From assembly GCA_919902665.1 (NCBI GenBank), contig CAKKRK010000189.1:1-38636 (forward strand): 38,636 nucleotides of DNA. Reading direction: 5' to 3'. Source of the stretch: Nitrospiraceae bacterium. Lineage in GTDB: Bacteria > Nitrospirota > Nitrospiria > Nitrospirales > Nitrospiraceae. A program made the translations under genes and the position numbers. This document shows, piece after piece, positions 24,993-35,900 of this stretch. Each line of letters begins with the position of its first letter. The stretch's first letter is position 1. Under the pieces are notes generated by a model. It worked only from the letters and a program-made list of their open reading frames with translations. It had not been told where the DNA came from and searched no databases.

Positions 24993-26213
24993 TCATCCTC
25001 CGAAATCATCGAGCATGATGTTTTCCCGCTCGACTCCCAGATCCAATAGCATCTTGATCACGGCAGCATTCATCATCGGCGGTCCGCAGAGGTAGTACTC
25101 ACAATCCTCTGGCGCCGGATGGGTCTTCAGATACTCATTATACAGCACGTTATGGATGAAGCCGGCATAGCCGCTCCAGTTGTCCTCTGGGAGAGCGTCG
25201 GACAAGGCAACATGCCACTTGAAGTTGTCATGCGCGGCGTCCAGCTTATCGAAATCGTCGACATAGAACATCTCACGCTTCGATCGAGCTCCGTACCAGA
25301 AGGACATCTTGCGTGTGGTCTTGAGGCGGCCCAACTGATCGAAAATATGCGAACGCATGGGCGCCATCCCTGCCCCGCCGCCAATGAACACCATCTCATT
25401 GTCGGTGTCACGCGCAAAGAATTCGCCGAACGGCCCTGAGATGGTGACCTTGTCCCCTGGTTTCAGTCCAAACAGGTAGGAGGACATTTTCCCCGGCGGC
25501 AGATTTTGCGTGCGCGGTGGGGGCGTGGCGATACGAATATTGAGCATAATGATGCCACGTTCTTCTGGGTAGTTGGCCATGGAGTAGGCGCGCTCGAGGG
25601 GTTCATTGACCTTGGACACAAGCTCCCAAAGTTTCAGCCGGTCCCAGTCGCTGCGAAACCGTTCTTCGATATCAAAATTCTTAAACGGGTGCTCATACGG
25701 AGGACAGAAAATCTGGATATACCCTCCGGCACGGAAATCGACATATTCATCCTGGGGAAGCTCCAGGACTAGTTCCTTGATGAAGGTGGCCACATTGTGG
25801 TTGGAGCGGACGGTACACTCCCATTTCTTGACCCCAAACACTTCATCTGGAACCTCGATCTTCAGGTTCTGTTTGACTGCCACTTGGCAAGAGAGACGGT
25901 AGCCCTCGCGCGCTTCACGCTTGTTGATATGCGAGGTTTCGGTCGGCAGAATGACTCCACCCCCTTCGAAGACCTTGACCCGGCACACGCCACACGTACC
26001 ACCGCCGCCGCAGGCGGAACTGACAAAAATCTTGGCGTCGCCAAGCGCATTGAGCAACTTGCCTCCGATCGGGGTCTCGATCGATTTCTTGTCGTTGATG
26101 GTGATCGTGATATTGCCGCTGGCCACCAGTTTGGAGCGCGCACTCAGAATGAAGACGACGAGAATGAGGACGAACCCGGTGAAGACACCGACTCCTAAGA
26201 GGATCTCGATCAT
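24993..26213 (-). CDS. nqrF: NqrF, NADH-oxidising subunit of Na+-NQR
   Basis: A 406-residue protein. It has one N-terminal membrane helix (about 4-24) and a [2Fe-2S] ferredoxin domain with C68, C74, C77 ([13 protein letters not shown]) and C109 (SCQV). The FAD-binding domain has RAYSMAN (208-214) and GPFGEFF (260-266), and the NADH-binding domain has [11 protein letters not shown] (278-288) and LCGPPMM near 376. This is the electron entry point: NADH to FAD to the 2Fe-2S centre, then on to the membrane flavins. Length is normal for the family. It is separated from nqrE by 222 bp that contain a MITE-like repeat, whereas the other nqr genes touch or overlap. The ribosome site is modest (GAGAG). 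Confidence 0.97.
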   Translation of the reverse strand: MIEILLGVGVFTGFVLILVVFILSARSKLVASGNITITINDKKSIETPIGGKLLNALGDAKIFVSSACGGGGTCGVCRVKVFEGGGVILPTETSHINKREAREGYRLSCQVAVKQNLKIEVPDEVFGVKKWECTVRSNHNVATFIKELVLELPQDEYVDFRAGGYIQIFCPPYEHPFKNFDIEERFRSDWDRLKLWELVSKVNEPLERAYSMANYPEERGIIMLNIRIATPPPRTQNLPPGKMSSYLFGLKPGDKVTISGPFGEFFARDTDNEMVFIGGGAGMAPMRSHIFDQLGRLKTTRKMSFWYGARSKREMFYVDDFDKLDAAHDNFKWHVALSDALPEDNWSGYAGFIHNVLYNEYLKTHPAPEDCEYYLCGPPMMNAAVIKMLLDLGVERENIMLDDFGG

Positions 26214-26242
26214 ACGCGGTCTCTCATTAGACTCAGCGGGAT

Positions 26243-26353
26243 GCTGAAAAAGTCCGCCAGCATTGTTCTCGCGTCGCTCAGAGGCTCAACATACGGCACA
26301 GAGTACGATTCGCCTCTTCGCTCGCTACGGCCTCGCTGGACGGCCATTTTGAG
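26243..26353. repeat. MITE-like palindromic repeat, copy 2, inside the nqr operon
   Basis: A 111-bp element related to 13114-13222 and in the same orientation. The left arm is GCTGAAAAAGTCCGCCAGC and the right arm read inverted is CTCAAAATGGCCGTCCAGC. The central part has decayed relative to copy 1. It fills half of the nqrE-nqrF gap. Read in the direction of the operon it can form a GC stem followed by TTTTT, so it might reduce read-through into nqrF. Confidence 0.8.
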
Positions 26354-26435
26354 TCTCCCGCATGGATAGTTGGTGTCGCTTTGCATATCGCACGTTGGCA
26401 TGGCTAGGGAGGTCCAAATGAGTTTTCCCAGCCTG

Positions 26436-27044
26436 TTAGAGTTGAATTCCAGAAAAGGCCATGAACCCGAGGGCCATCAACCCCGCGGTGATGAATGTGA
26501 CACCCAGTCCCTGCAAGCCTTCTGGTATGTCGGAATACTTGAGCTTTTCACGCACCCCTGCCATGGCCACGATCGCGAGCGCCCATCCGAAACCGGAGCC
26601 CACGCCATAGGTAACGCTCTCGCTAAAGGTATAGTCACGTTCGACCATAAACAGACAGCCTCCGAGAATGGCGCAGTTGACGGTAATCAGCGGCAAAAAG
26701 ATCCCCAGTGAGTTGTACAGGCTCGGGACGTATCGGTCGAGAAACATTTCCAGGACCTGGACGACCGCCGCAATGACGCTGATGTAGGTGATGAGCCCAA
26801 GGAAATCCAGACTCATCTCAGAGAGCCCCGCCCATGCCAGCGCACCGTCACGGATCAGAAACTGATAGATCAGATTATTGATCGGGATAGTTAGACTTTG
26901 GACGACGACCACTGCAATGCCGAGTCCGAGTGCCGTGCCGATTTTTTTCGAGACGGCCAGAAACGTGCACATGCCAAGAAAAAACGTCAGCGCGAGATTC
27001 TCGACGAAGACCGCTTTGATAAACAGATTGACCAGGTCCATCAT
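26436..27044 (-). CDS. nqrE: NqrE, membrane subunit of Na+-NQR
   Basis: A 202-residue protein, the usual length, with six hydrophobic helices. Typical stretches are [28 protein letters not shown] and [26 protein letters not shown], the latter holding the conserved Cys of the family that binds iron together with NqrD. Later segments are [25 protein letters not shown] and a final [15 protein letters not shown]. It is paralogous to NqrD and shares the RnfA fold. Its ATG overlaps the nqrD stop as ATGA, with a second ATG 3 nt further in that could also serve. It is followed by the repeat-containing gap before nqrF. Confidence 0.97.
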   Translation of the reverse strand: MMDLVNLFIKAVFVENLALTFFLGMCTFLAVSKKIGTALGLGIAVVVVQSLTIPINNLIYQFLIRDGALAWAGLSEMSLDFLGLITYISVIAAVVQVLEMFLDRYVPSLYNSLGIFLPLITVNCAILGGCLFMVERDYTFSESVTYGVGSGFGWALAIVAMAGVREKLKYSDIPEGLQGLGVTFITAGLMALGFMAFSGIQL

Positions 27045-27706
27045 GAGGCCACCTCGGGACGAGGGGCGTGATAGATCTTGAATTCAGGTTGCTCGACTTG
27101 TGCCGGCTTCCAGGAGCGCACCACCCAAATAATCATACCGATCAGGAAAAATGCACTCGGAGGCAGAAGTAATAAGCCGTTCGGCACATACCACCCGCCA
27201 TCTCGATCAAGTGGGAGGATCGGATACCCGAACAGGGAACCGGCCCCCAACAGCTCGCGAATGATCCCGACGACCATTAACAGTGCGCTGTAGCCGAGGC
27301 CGTTGCCGAGCCCATCAAGGAAACTGGGGAGCGGGGGATGTTTCATCGCATAGGCTTCAGCGCGTCCCATGACGATACAGTTGGTGATGATCAACCCGAC
27401 GAAGACCGACAGGTCTTTGCTGATACTGAACGCATAGGCTTTGATGAATTGATCGGTGACGATGACCAGCGACGAAATAATGGTCATCTGCACGATGATG
27501 CGAATGCTGCTCGGGATATGATTGCGGACCAGACTGATGGCGGCATTGGAGAAGGCTGTGACCACGGTCAGCGCGATGCACATCGTGATCGTGGTCGAGA
27601 GTTTCGAGGTTACGGCCAGTGCCGAGCAAATCCCCAGGACTTGTAGGATGACGGGGTTATTGTCGACGATCGGGTCGAACATGATTTTCTTGTGTTGGTA
27701 CGACAT
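27041..27706 (-). CDS. nqrD: NqrD, membrane subunit of Na+-NQR
   Basis: A 221-residue protein with about six helices. Diagnostic parts are [78 protein letters not shown] and [22 protein letters not shown]. The Cys in LGICSALA and that in ITNCIVMGR are the expected iron ligands shared with NqrE. It lies 5 bp after nqrC and overlaps nqrE. Together NqrD and NqrE form the Fe-containing channel part through which Na+ movement is coupled. Confidence 0.97.
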   Translation of the reverse strand: MSYQHKKIMFDPIVDNNPVILQVLGICSALAVTSKLSTTITMCIALTVVTAFSNAAISLVRNHIPSSIRIIVQMTIISSLVIVTDQFIKAYAFSISKDLSVFVGLIITNCIVMGRAEAYAMKHPPLPSFLDGLGNGLGYSALLMVVGIIRELLGAGSLFGYPILPLDRDGGWYVPNGLLLLPPSAFFLIGMIIWVVRSWKPAQVEQPEFKIYHAPRPEVAS

Positions 27707-27711
27707 GCGCG

Positions 27712-28521
27712 TTAGCTCCTTTCGCGACGCAACCGGGACAGGTACGGCCCGTACCCCTTGTCGCTCAACCAGAACTTCAGCAAATTCTCCACCCCTCGGG
27801 AGGTGATGGTGGCGCCAGCAAGTGCGTCAACCTGGTGGTGAGACTCCGGGGTGGAACTGTCAACCGCGACCTTCGTCACTTCAACTTGCACCTTCCAGTT
27901 CTCGTCGAAGAGGACTTTGCCGGTCCATTGTGCCCGCCACTTGGGATTGTCGACCTCACCGCCGAGCCCAGGGGTCTCGGCATGCTGATAGAAGCGGAGG
28001 CCCTGCACCGTTCGTAGATCTTCCTCAAGGGCAAGAAATCCGTACATCGTGGACCAGAGCCCGTAGCCGTACACCGGCAGGATCAGTTTCTTCAAGTCGC
28101 CGTTCTCACCGACAATCCGATAGATCGGCAGATAGCGCGGTTCGCGTCTGATCCCCGCCAGGTCTTCTCTGCGGGTGAGTTCGATAGAGATTGCGGGATC
28201 CTTTCCGGCCTTGACGATATTAAAGGTGTCAGGATCGATCCCCTTCACCTCGTCGCCGGTTGCCAGTTCGACCATACGAGCGTCAATCCGTTTCAGCGCT
28301 TGTTCTTCCGTCAGTCCCTCTTTAAGGAGGCCGGAGACCTCAATCACATTCCGTATGAGGTCGGCCTTCTTATTCGTTTCCTGAATTGGTCGAAGGAGCA
28401 CCGCCGCACCGGCGACCACCACCGAGCAGACCAGACAGACCACAAAGGTCACCAGCAGCGTCCGGCTCGCACTCTCAACCGGCGCAGTGGAGACGGCGGA
28501 ATCGGATTCAGACGCGGACAT
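27712..28521 (-). CDS. nqrC: NqrC, FMN-carrying subunit of Na+-NQR
   Basis: A 269-residue protein with one N-terminal membrane helix ([22 protein letters not shown], about 22-43) and a large periplasmic domain. The flavinylation site is [10 protein letters not shown], with T238 as the likely FMN-Thr. The residue before GAT is Ala where the ApbE target motif usually has Ser or Thr. Other family stretches are [19 protein letters not shown] and [26 protein letters not shown] 28521 overlaps nqrB by 14 bp. ApbE, the enzyme that attaches the FMN, is encoded at the end of the same cluster. Confidence 0.97.
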   Translation of the reverse strand: MSASESDSAVSTAPVESASRTLLVTFVVCLVCSVVVAGAAVLLRPIQETNKKADLIRNVIEVSGLLKEGLTEEQALKRIDARMVELATGDEVKGIDPDTFNIVKAGKDPAISIELTRREDLAGIRREPRYLPIYRIVGENGDLKKLILPVYGYGLWSTMYGFLALEEDLRTVQGLRFYQHAETPGLGGEVDNPKWRAQWTGKVLFDENWKVQVEVTKVAVDSSTPESHHQVDALAGATITSRGVENLLKFWLSDKGYGPYLSRLRRERS

Positions 28522-29722
28522 GGCGGCGAAGCCTCCGTCGGATATTCAGCTGAATGACCGTATAATCAATCAGGGGTGCGAATACATTAGCAAACAAAAT
28601 CGTGAGCATCACGCCTTCAGGAAACGCGGGATTCGCCACGCGGATCAGCACGGTCATCGCCCCGATCAGAATACCGAAGGCCCAGCGCCCGGCACTCGTC
28701 ATGGCGGCCGACACGGGGTCAGTGGCCATGAAGACCGCGCCGAAGGCAAACCCGCCCAGCACCAGGTGCCAGTACCAGGGCATCGCCACCATAGGATTGG
28801 TCTCGCTGCCGATCATATTGAACAGGAGCGAAGCTCCGACCATTCCTACAAAGCACCCGACGATAATGCGCCAGGAAGCGACTCCTGTATAGATCAGGAA
28901 TGCTGCGCCGAGCAGACAGGCCAGAGTGGAGGTTTCCCCCATAGAGCCGGGTATCAGGCCGAGAAAGGCATCCCACCAGGTCGTGCCCCCGCGGATGATC
29001 TCCTCGACGCCGCCCACTTTCCCCAGGCTGAGCGCGGTCGCACCGGAATAGCCATCTACCGCCACCCACACCCGATCACCGGAGATTTCGGCGGGATAGG
29101 CGAAAAACAGAAACGCCCGCGCGGTTAGGGCGGGATTGAGAAAATTCTTGCCGGTCCCGCCGAAGATTTCTTTGCCGAGGACTACGCCGAAGCTGATCCC
29201 GATGGCGACCATCCAGAGAGGCATATTGGGTGGCAGCGTCAGCGTGAAGAGCATGGAGGTGACCAGGAAACCTTCATTGATTTCTTTCTGGCGCACCGTG
29301 GAGAAGACCGTTTCCCAGATACCGCCAACGATTAAGGTCACCAGATAGATCGGAAAAAAGTACAAGAAGCCATGGACCGTATTGGCCAGAATACTGCCAG
29401 CATCAAACCCGATATGGAGCGTTGCCAGCAGGTCATACCGCCAGCCTGTCTTGGCCATCCCCATTTTGGCGAGGGCCAGATTCGCCTGATAGCCGGTGTT
29501 GAACCAGCTCCACAGGATGCAGGGAATCAGCGCCACCACCACGTACACCATCAATCGTTTCAGATCGATGCCATCTCGCACATGCGGCGCGTGGTGCGTG
29601 GTTTCGGGAGAGGAATAGAAGAACCCGTCGACCATCTCGAACACGGGATAGTACTTTTCATACTGGCCGCCCTTGGCAAACAGGGGCCGGAGACGATCGA
29701 GATAGCGTTTCATACCTGCCAT
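28508..29722 (-). CDS. nqrB: NqrB, main membrane subunit of Na+-NQR
   Basis: A 404-residue protein with about ten membrane helices. The ApbE target motif is perfect: DGYSGAT, with T229 as the likely FMN-Thr. Family stretches include [67 protein letters not shown] and [20 protein letters not shown]. NqrB also binds riboflavin and ubiquinone and carries the Na+ path in characterised enzymes. The ATG at 29722 shares one base with the nqrA stop (TGATG), so translation is coupled; an alternative ATG lies 9 nt further in. Confidence 0.97.
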   Translation of the reverse strand: MAGMKRYLDRLRPLFAKGGQYEKYYPVFEMVDGFFYSSPETTHHAPHVRDGIDLKRLMVYVVVALIPCILWSWFNTGYQANLALAKMGMAKTGWRYDLLATLHIGFDAGSILANTVHGFLYFFPIYLVTLIVGGIWETVFSTVRQKEINEGFLVTSMLFTLTLPPNMPLWMVAIGISFGVVLGKEIFGGTGKNFLNPALTARAFLFFAYPAEISGDRVWVAVDGYSGATALSLGKVGGVEEIIRGGTTWWDAFLGLIPGSMGETSTLACLLGAAFLIYTGVASWRIIVGCFVGMVGASLLFNMIGSETNPMVAMPWYWHLVLGGFAFGAVFMATDPVSAAMTSAGRWAFGILIGAMTVLIRVANPAFPEGVMLTILFANVFAPLIDYTVIQLNIRRRLRRHVRV

Positions 29723-31077
29723 CAGCCTTCTTCCTCAATCTGGCTCAGCACGTTTCGTAGCACCGGGCCGTAGTCGTTCTTGCCGACACACACAAAGGAG
29801 CATAATGCGAGGTCTTCCTCATCCAGTTCCATGCAGCCCAACTGTTGCGCCATGTCAGTGTCGCCCACCATCAGATAGCGCAGCAACTGCGTCGGGAGGA
29901 TGTCCAGCGGCATGATATCTTCGAAGTTGCCGAAGGGCACCATGGCGCGTAGACCTCCGTTTAGCCCGGTGGTCAACCCAAACTCTTCCCGTCGGTAACG
30001 GAAGAGACTCGATAGCATGACGTTACTCTGGGAGAATGTGTTCCGCCCAGGTGTGAACCAGCCCATGAACGTTCGTTCGACCCCTTCCGGAATCACGGAT
30101 ATCTGAAGGTGATGGCGCCCCAGATAGGACGACCAGCTAGCTGCGTGACGCCCCGACAAGATCGAACCGGAGATGACGCGGCTCTCACCGTCTTGAACCT
30201 CATCCTCGATCAATTCCTCGATACAGGCGCCGAGCCTGGTCTGCAACAGGCGTGGCTGTTTCACGTGAGGTCCGCCTAGCGCGACGATGCGCGTGGTCGA
30301 TAAGCGGCCGCTGGTAAACAGCTTGCCGATCGCGATTACCTCTTGGTAGTTGAGGTGCCAGACCACCTTGTTGACGTCGACCGGTTCGAGAAAATGAATG
30401 TGAGTCCCCGGCAGACCGGCCGGGTGGGGGCCTTCAAAACTGGCCTGGCGTAGATGGCCTATACCCTGTGGTAATGGCAGTTCAGCTGCCGGCGACGTGC
30501 ACACCCACAGCGGCATGGTACCCAGGCGCGACAGCACTGTCAGGCCATGGCCGAACGATTCAGCCTCTGCGGTGATAATGGCAATAGGATTGGCGGCCAG
30601 CGGGTTGCTGTCCATCGCCGTCACGAAGATGGCCGCTGGCCGTGTGGTCGGGTCGGCGATCTTGCTATACGGACGCGCACGTACGGCCACCCACAGACCT
30701 GATGCCAAGAGATTGTCCACCACCTGCGTGTCGGTCAGGCTGGCCAGTTGGTCGACAGGGTAGGATGTAAAGGTCTCCTCGTCTTCGGTGTCGTCGAGCC
30801 GGATGACGACCGACTGGAGCAGGCGTTGCGCTCCACGGTGGATCGCACGCACTGTGCCGGCACCCGGGGCCGTGATGCGTACGCCGGGTAACTTCTTGTG
30901 CTCGAACAATGCTTGGCCGAGCTTCACCTTGTCCCCTTCGGCGACGAGCATGGCGGGCTTCAGATCAACATGATCCAGGCCAAGCACGCCAACGTGGCGG
31001 ACAGGTTTGGCGACATGGACTAGCTGCTCCGGTTTCCCGCTGATCGGCACATCCAGTCCCTTTTTAATTCTGATCAT
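29722..31077 (-). CDS. nqrA: NqrA, quinone-side subunit of Na+-NQR
   Basis: A 451-residue soluble subunit. The start ATG 31077 gives [18 protein letters not shown], the standard NqrA N-terminus; an adjacent ATG at 31080 and a longer frame to 31119 are possible, and no good ribosome site is visible for any of them. Family segments are [26 protein letters not shown] and [20 protein letters not shown] (a biotinyl-lipoyl-like barrel), then [38 protein letters not shown] and [20 protein letters not shown]. NqrA takes part in quinone reduction on the cytoplasmic side. It is the first gene of the operon; a candidate promoter with an inverted repeat lies about 140 bp upstream. Confidence 0.97.
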   Translation of the reverse strand: MIRIKKGLDVPISGKPEQLVHVAKPVRHVGVLGLDHVDLKPAMLVAEGDKVKLGQALFEHKKLPGVRITAPGAGTVRAIHRGAQRLLQSVVIRLDDTEDEETFTSYPVDQLASLTDTQVVDNLLASGLWVAVRARPYSKIADPTTRPAAIFVTAMDSNPLAANPIAIITAEAESFGHGLTVLSRLGTMPLWVCTSPAAELPLPQGIGHLRQASFEGPHPAGLPGTHIHFLEPVDVNKVVWHLNYQEVIAIGKLFTSGRLSTTRIVALGGPHVKQPRLLQTRLGACIEELIEDEVQDGESRVISGSILSGRHAASWSSYLGRHHLQISVIPEGVERTFMGWFTPGRNTFSQSNVMLSSLFRYRREEFGLTTGLNGGLRAMVPFGNFEDIMPLDILPTQLLRYLMVGDTDMAQQLGCMELDEEDLALCSFVCVGKNDYGPVLRNVLSQIEEEG

Positions 31078-31203
31078 CATGGCAGTTGCAAAGACAGTCA
31101 CGCTGTCGAGTTGGGTCAACGAGCGATCGTTAAAGGGTGAAGTATTGTTTACACCACCGGATGAGCGTTTCCTTTTTATCCATCATGAGCGTCGCCATAT
31201 AGG

Positions 31204-31241
31204 GCGGCAGTAATTTATAGGATCAAACTGCCGCAGTACAA
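31204..31241 (-). promoter_or_regulatory. Candidate nqr promoter overlapped by an inverted repeat
   Basis: On the minus strand there is TTGTAC (31236-31241), a 16-nt spacer, then TATAAA (31214-31219). A perfect 8-bp inverted repeat, GCGGCAGT and ACTGCCGC (31227-31234 and 31204-31211), brackets the -10 box with a 15-nt spacing. This fits an operator for a dimeric regulator, or an RNA hairpin. It leaves a leader of about 130 nt before nqrA. No known riboswitch was recognised in that leader. Confidence 0.45.
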
Positions 31242-31376
31242 CTGTTTGGACACCTTGCTGTCAACCCTCATTCTTGTGATAGGAATGTCAGATGGCTTGC
31301 CTGGGATATGCCTTTTAATCAGAACGGACCTCCTGTCATCGATGAACGTGAGTAAGTGGCGAAATCCGAGGGCGTC

Positions 31377-32867
31377 ATGGTACACAGAACCATGACGCAG
31401 CGTACCGTAGAAACGCTCTCCTTCGACAATACCTATGCTCGGATGCCACAAGCCTTTTACTCGCGAGTGAACCCCACTCCCTTTCATGCTCCACCGTATC
31501 TCATTCACACCAATTCAGCCGCCGCCGAGTTGATCGATCTCGACCCAGAACAATGTACGAGGCCAGAATTCTCAGCGCTCTTTGGTGGGAGTTCATTGGC
31601 GCCTGGCATGGAGCCGCTGGCCATGCTGTACTCCGGCCATCAGTTCGGTGTCTATGTTCCGCAACTTGGTGACGGACGTGCGATCCTGCTTGGGGAGGCA
31701 ACGAACGAACGAGGAGAACGGTGGGATCTGCACCTGAAAGGGGCGGGGATGACACCGTTCTCACGCGATGGAGACGGCCGGGCGGTGCTGCGCTCGACGA
31801 TCCGTGAGTATCTCTGCTGCGCGGCCATGCAGGGCCTCGGCATCCCGACGACGCAGGCACTCTGCCTCGTCGGCAGTGACGACAAAGTCTATCGCGAACA
31901 GATCGAAACTGGCGCGATGGTGGTCCGCATGGCGCCGTCACATGTCCGCTTCGGCACATTCGAGGTCTTCTACTACCGAAAGCAACATGAGCATCTGAAA
32001 ACGCTGGCCGACTATGTGATCGAGCACCACTTTCCACATCTTCGTGATGATGGCGACAAGTACGCCCGGTTCTTTACCGATGTCGTTGAGCGCACTGCAC
32101 GGTTGATCGCTCAATGGCAGGCCGTTGGTTGGGCACATGGGGTCATGAATACCGACAATATGTCGATCCTCGGCCTGACGCTGGACTATGGGCCGTACGG
32201 CTTCATGGATGAGTACGACGCCGGCTTCATCTGTAATCACTCAGACCACAACGGCCGCTATGCCTTCAATCAGCAGCCCTACATCGGGCTCTGGAATCTG
32301 AGCTGCTTGGCACAAGCCTTGTTGCCATTGGTGGAAAAAGCTGTGTTGAAAGCAGGCCTGGAGACCTATCAGCCCCTATTTGATCAGGAATATCAGAGGC
32401 AGATGCGGGCGAAACTCGGATTGGTCGACGCGCAGCCGGAAGACGACGAACTCATTCGCAACTTCATGGGCTTACTCCAGGGCAGCCATGCGGATTACAC
32501 AATCGTATTCAGGGAATTGAGCACGTTTTCCACTGCGGAAGACGCGACGAACGACAGACTGCGAGAACACTTCCTCAGCCGTGATCAGTTTAACGAGTGG
32601 GCCGCGCGCTATCGAGATCGCCTGCGGAGTGAACGCAGCCATGACGACGACCGGCGTGAGAGGATGAATCGTGCGAATCCTAAGTACGTGTTGCGTAACT
32701 ATCTTGCTCAGACCGCGATTGAGAAAGCACAAAACAAGGACTTCTCTGAGATCGACCGCCTCTTCACACTGCTGCAAGATCCCTTCAGCGACCAACCAGA
32801 CATGGACGCCTACGCCCTTCCGCCACCCAACTGGGGCAGACATCTCTCCGTGAGCTGCTCGTCGTAG
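31377..32867 (+). CDS. selO: Protein adenylyltransferase SelO (YdiU/UPF0061)
   Basis: A 496-residue pseudokinase-fold enzyme that transfers AMP from ATP to protein hydroxyl groups, linked to redox stress in other bacteria. The start ATG 31377 has GAGGG 5 nt upstream; a GTG at 31356 is in frame but poorly placed. Family motifs are PLAMLYSGHQFGVYVPQLGDGRAILLGE, DLHLKGAGMTPFSRDGDGRAVLRSTIREYL, then the catalytic region WAHGVMNTDNMSILGLTLDYGPYGFMDEYD and NQQPYIGLWNLSCLAQALLPL. It ends in SVSCSS; the Cys sits where vertebrate SelO has selenocysteine. It is divergent from the nqr operon, with about 300 bp between the two starts. Confidence 0.95.
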   Translation: MVHRTMTQRTVETLSFDNTYARMPQAFYSRVNPTPFHAPPYLIHTNSAAAELIDLDPEQCTRPEFSALFGGSSLAPGMEPLAMLYSGHQFGVYVPQLGDGRAILLGEATNERGERWDLHLKGAGMTPFSRDGDGRAVLRSTIREYLCCAAMQGLGIPTTQALCLVGSDDKVYREQIETGAMVVRMAPSHVRFGTFEVFYYRKQHEHLKTLADYVIEHHFPHLRDDGDKYARFFTDVVERTARLIAQWQAVGWAHGVMNTDNMSILGLTLDYGPYGFMDEYDAGFICNHSDHNGRYAFNQQPYIGLWNLSCLAQALLPLVEKAVLKAGLETYQPLFDQEYQRQMRAKLGLVDAQPEDDELIRNFMGLLQGSHADYTIVFRELSTFSTAEDATNDRLREHFLSRDQFNEWAARYRDRLRSERSHDDDRRERMNRANPKYVLRNYLAQTAIEKAQNKDFSEIDRLFTLLQDPFSDQPDMDAYALPPPNWGRHLSVSCSS

Positions 32868-32995
32868 TCGGCTGTGACTTTTGCAATTGCGTTGTAAGGG
32901 ACCTCGGCTTCACTCTCAGGACGGTCTGCTGTAGAGTGTCGCGCGTGGCATCTACACGAAGATCTCTCTGACGCACCACATCTCTGAGAAGCCAG

Positions 32996-35900
32996 ATGGC
33001 GAAAAAACAAAGCGATTCCAAGATAGCGGTGGCAGGTGCCCTCACGCTTGTGCTGGCGCTGGCCGGCGTCATGTTGGTGAAAGAACCGCTGCGCAGCTCT
33101 CGACCAGTCGGGACGGGATTGGATATGAGAGCGACCGTCGAGGAGCAAACAGTGCGTGCCCGTTTGTGGGAAGATCCCGTCGCGGCAGTTCAGCGGGGCC
33201 TACGGGAAGTCAAGACGAGCCGGCCCTCCACCACTCCTGTTCCGCCGCTCACACAGCGGCTCCGATCACTCCGACACGCGATCGCAGATCGGGTCAAGGA
33301 TGGCCATCACGTCACGGTCCTGCTGGTGACGACCAGCGGAGGACCCTATGTCGAAAGTACCGAGTCGAGGGTTCGTGATCGCTATGCCGTCGGGACTGCT
33401 CTCGGAGTGGCCTGTTATGTGCCGGAACAGGAGGGCCAACTGTCCTTTGTCGAGTGGGATCCGCAGGGCCCTCTTTCAGCCTTGCCGTACGAATGGTACC
33501 GACTCCGGAAGACGAGGGTGTGTGGCGAGGAAGGGGCTCGTGCTCAGGACGTGCTGGTGGTTTGGTTTCCGGACGACGCACTGAGCCGGGGATTTTTCGC
33601 GAGTCTGACAGCGTTCTCGCAAGCGCTCGTCTGCCGAGAAGCTGAGAAGAAAAGCGAGTGCCTCCTCACGAATGATACGCGCAGGCTTGTTCGGTTGAAT
33701 CCGAACCTGCAACAGGCCGTCACCTTCAAAATCCTCGGACCTCGTACGTCCTCGGCATTTCGGGCACTCCTGGCCGAGGCGGGTGAATCGTATGCCGAGC
33801 CTCATGAAGGGGTCGGGGTCTGGCCGAATGTCGACGGCTGGATCGAGCTGTACTCCCCATGGAGCAGCGCGATGAAAGGGCTTCTGGCCTACGGACTCAA
33901 CACGGATGGTGGAAAAGGTACAGCCTGTGCCACGTATGCCGCCTGCGAGCAGGAATTCGCTCGCCGGTTGTCGGACGCGAATATCCGCTTGGCCTATGAT
34001 ATCGGGTCCGATGATCAGTTGTTCGACTCGTTAGTCGAGGAGTTGGAGCGCCGGCAGGTGCGGCTTGGGTGGGATGCCGTCATCCTGATTGGGGAATGGG
34101 ATTCGTTCTATGGGCGAGCCCTTCCCATTGAATTTCGGGCCGCTGCCTGCACAAAAGTTGCGACGTTGTCCGAGTGGGATCTGGAACGCATCAAGGTGCC
34201 GGTGGAGATTAAGAGTTGGTGTTCCACGATTCCACAGGCCGTTGACCTACAGATTCAACGACAGGCCGACTATGAATCTCTGACCCTCAACGTCCATCGG
34301 TATAGCTACTTGAGCGGCCTTGATGGGGAAGTCCCGGGGGAGGACAAGGGAAAAGCCGCTCGTGCCGACAACGGCAAGGAGAGCCAGCGGGATCGTCCGG
34401 AAGGGACGAGTCAGGTCGATTATGTACGGGCCTTGGTGGATCGAATCCATGACGAGGGGGAGGGGGCTCGCGCCATCGGCATTTTGGGGACGGATCCCTA
34501 TGATTCGCTCTTGATCATCAAAGCCCTCCGTCCTGCATTCCCGCACGCCATTTTCTTTACGGTTGGCCTTGATGGCCGGCATCTGCACCCGAGCGAGTAT
34601 AAATGGACACGTAACATGGTCATCGCCTCTCCCTTCGGGTTGCAGTTGGATGGTGGTCTGCAGCGAGATGTCCCGCCCTTCCGCAGCAGCTATCAGACCT
34701 CCACTTATTTCGCCGCGTTACGGGCGGTCGGCCATGTCCTGTGCCGCCGTGATGAGCAGGTTGGAACCCCGAGTGGTCCCTGTACGACCACCTACCATGC
34801 GGCATTGACACCCGACGACCGTCTCTACGATGCGGGATCTCATATCAGACTATTCGAGGCAGGCCGGAATGGGGCGGTGGACGTGAGCATCGTGAAGCAA
34901 GAAGCGGTGCGCACCATTCATCCTTTGCGCCCCGATCTGGCCCATACGGATGGATACGGCCAGCTGAGACAAGGCGTCGGATTTGACAATGCCGCGGTGG
35001 CCGCAGCGACAGCGGTGGGATTTGTCCTTGTGGTGGTGGTGGCCTGGAGCAATCAGCGCCTCTGGTCGGGCATCGTACGGTCTCCGCGTGCGCTGAGTAC
35101 CGCGGCAGTGGTTCTTGTGGCGCTGTTTGCGGTGTTTGTCTTAGCTGGAGGGGCCGAGGCGTTGCTGGCCGGGCATGATAAAGGGGAGCCGTTCTCATGG
35201 ACGGCCGGTGTCAGTATCTGGCCGAGCGAGCTGTTGCGGTTCTTCGTGGTGGTCCTGACCGTCCTCTTGTTTGTGAAGGGTGCCCGCGATCTCCAGAAAA
35301 ACGGTGATCAGATCAGCGAGAAGTTTCGGTTTGAAGCGACATCAGGACGGTACCGCCTTTCACTTCAGACCGTCTGGACCAATCTCCAGCGGGTCTACCA
35401 TCCCCTCGCCACCATCGCCCCAATGAAGCTGGATCAGGCCTGGGTCCGGTATCGAGAAGCCAGTCGGCTGAGCCAGGGGATTGTTCGCACGCTTCTGTTG
35501 TTCATTATCTATGCAGGAGCGATGTGGGCCATCGGCTATTTTGTGTTGGACGAAGAATATATCCATCCCTGTCGTGGGGCCCTGAGTTGCAACGTGGACT
35601 CGGTCATGACGCTCGCCAGCGTCGGTATCGTGGTGCTGCTGAACCTGGCGGTATTCGATGCGGTGATGCTATGCCGCCGGTGGATCGGATGGGTCATCAA
35701 TTCGACGGGAGGGTGGTCCGACCACATCCGGAACGAGTATCTGCGGAACTACGGGTTGGGTGAAGCGCAGAAAACAGAGTTCGAAAAATTACAGTGTCTC
35801 GCTGTGGTAGACCTGATCGCGCAGCGGACGGAGGTGGTCAATCGACTGATCCGGTACCCCTTCATCGCGCTCTTAATCATGATCGCGGCGCGCAACGAAT

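Noticed and set aside
26210-26401. Minus-strand open frame between nqrE and nqrF
   Set aside because: It is only a translation of the palindromic repeat and overlaps the nqrF start.
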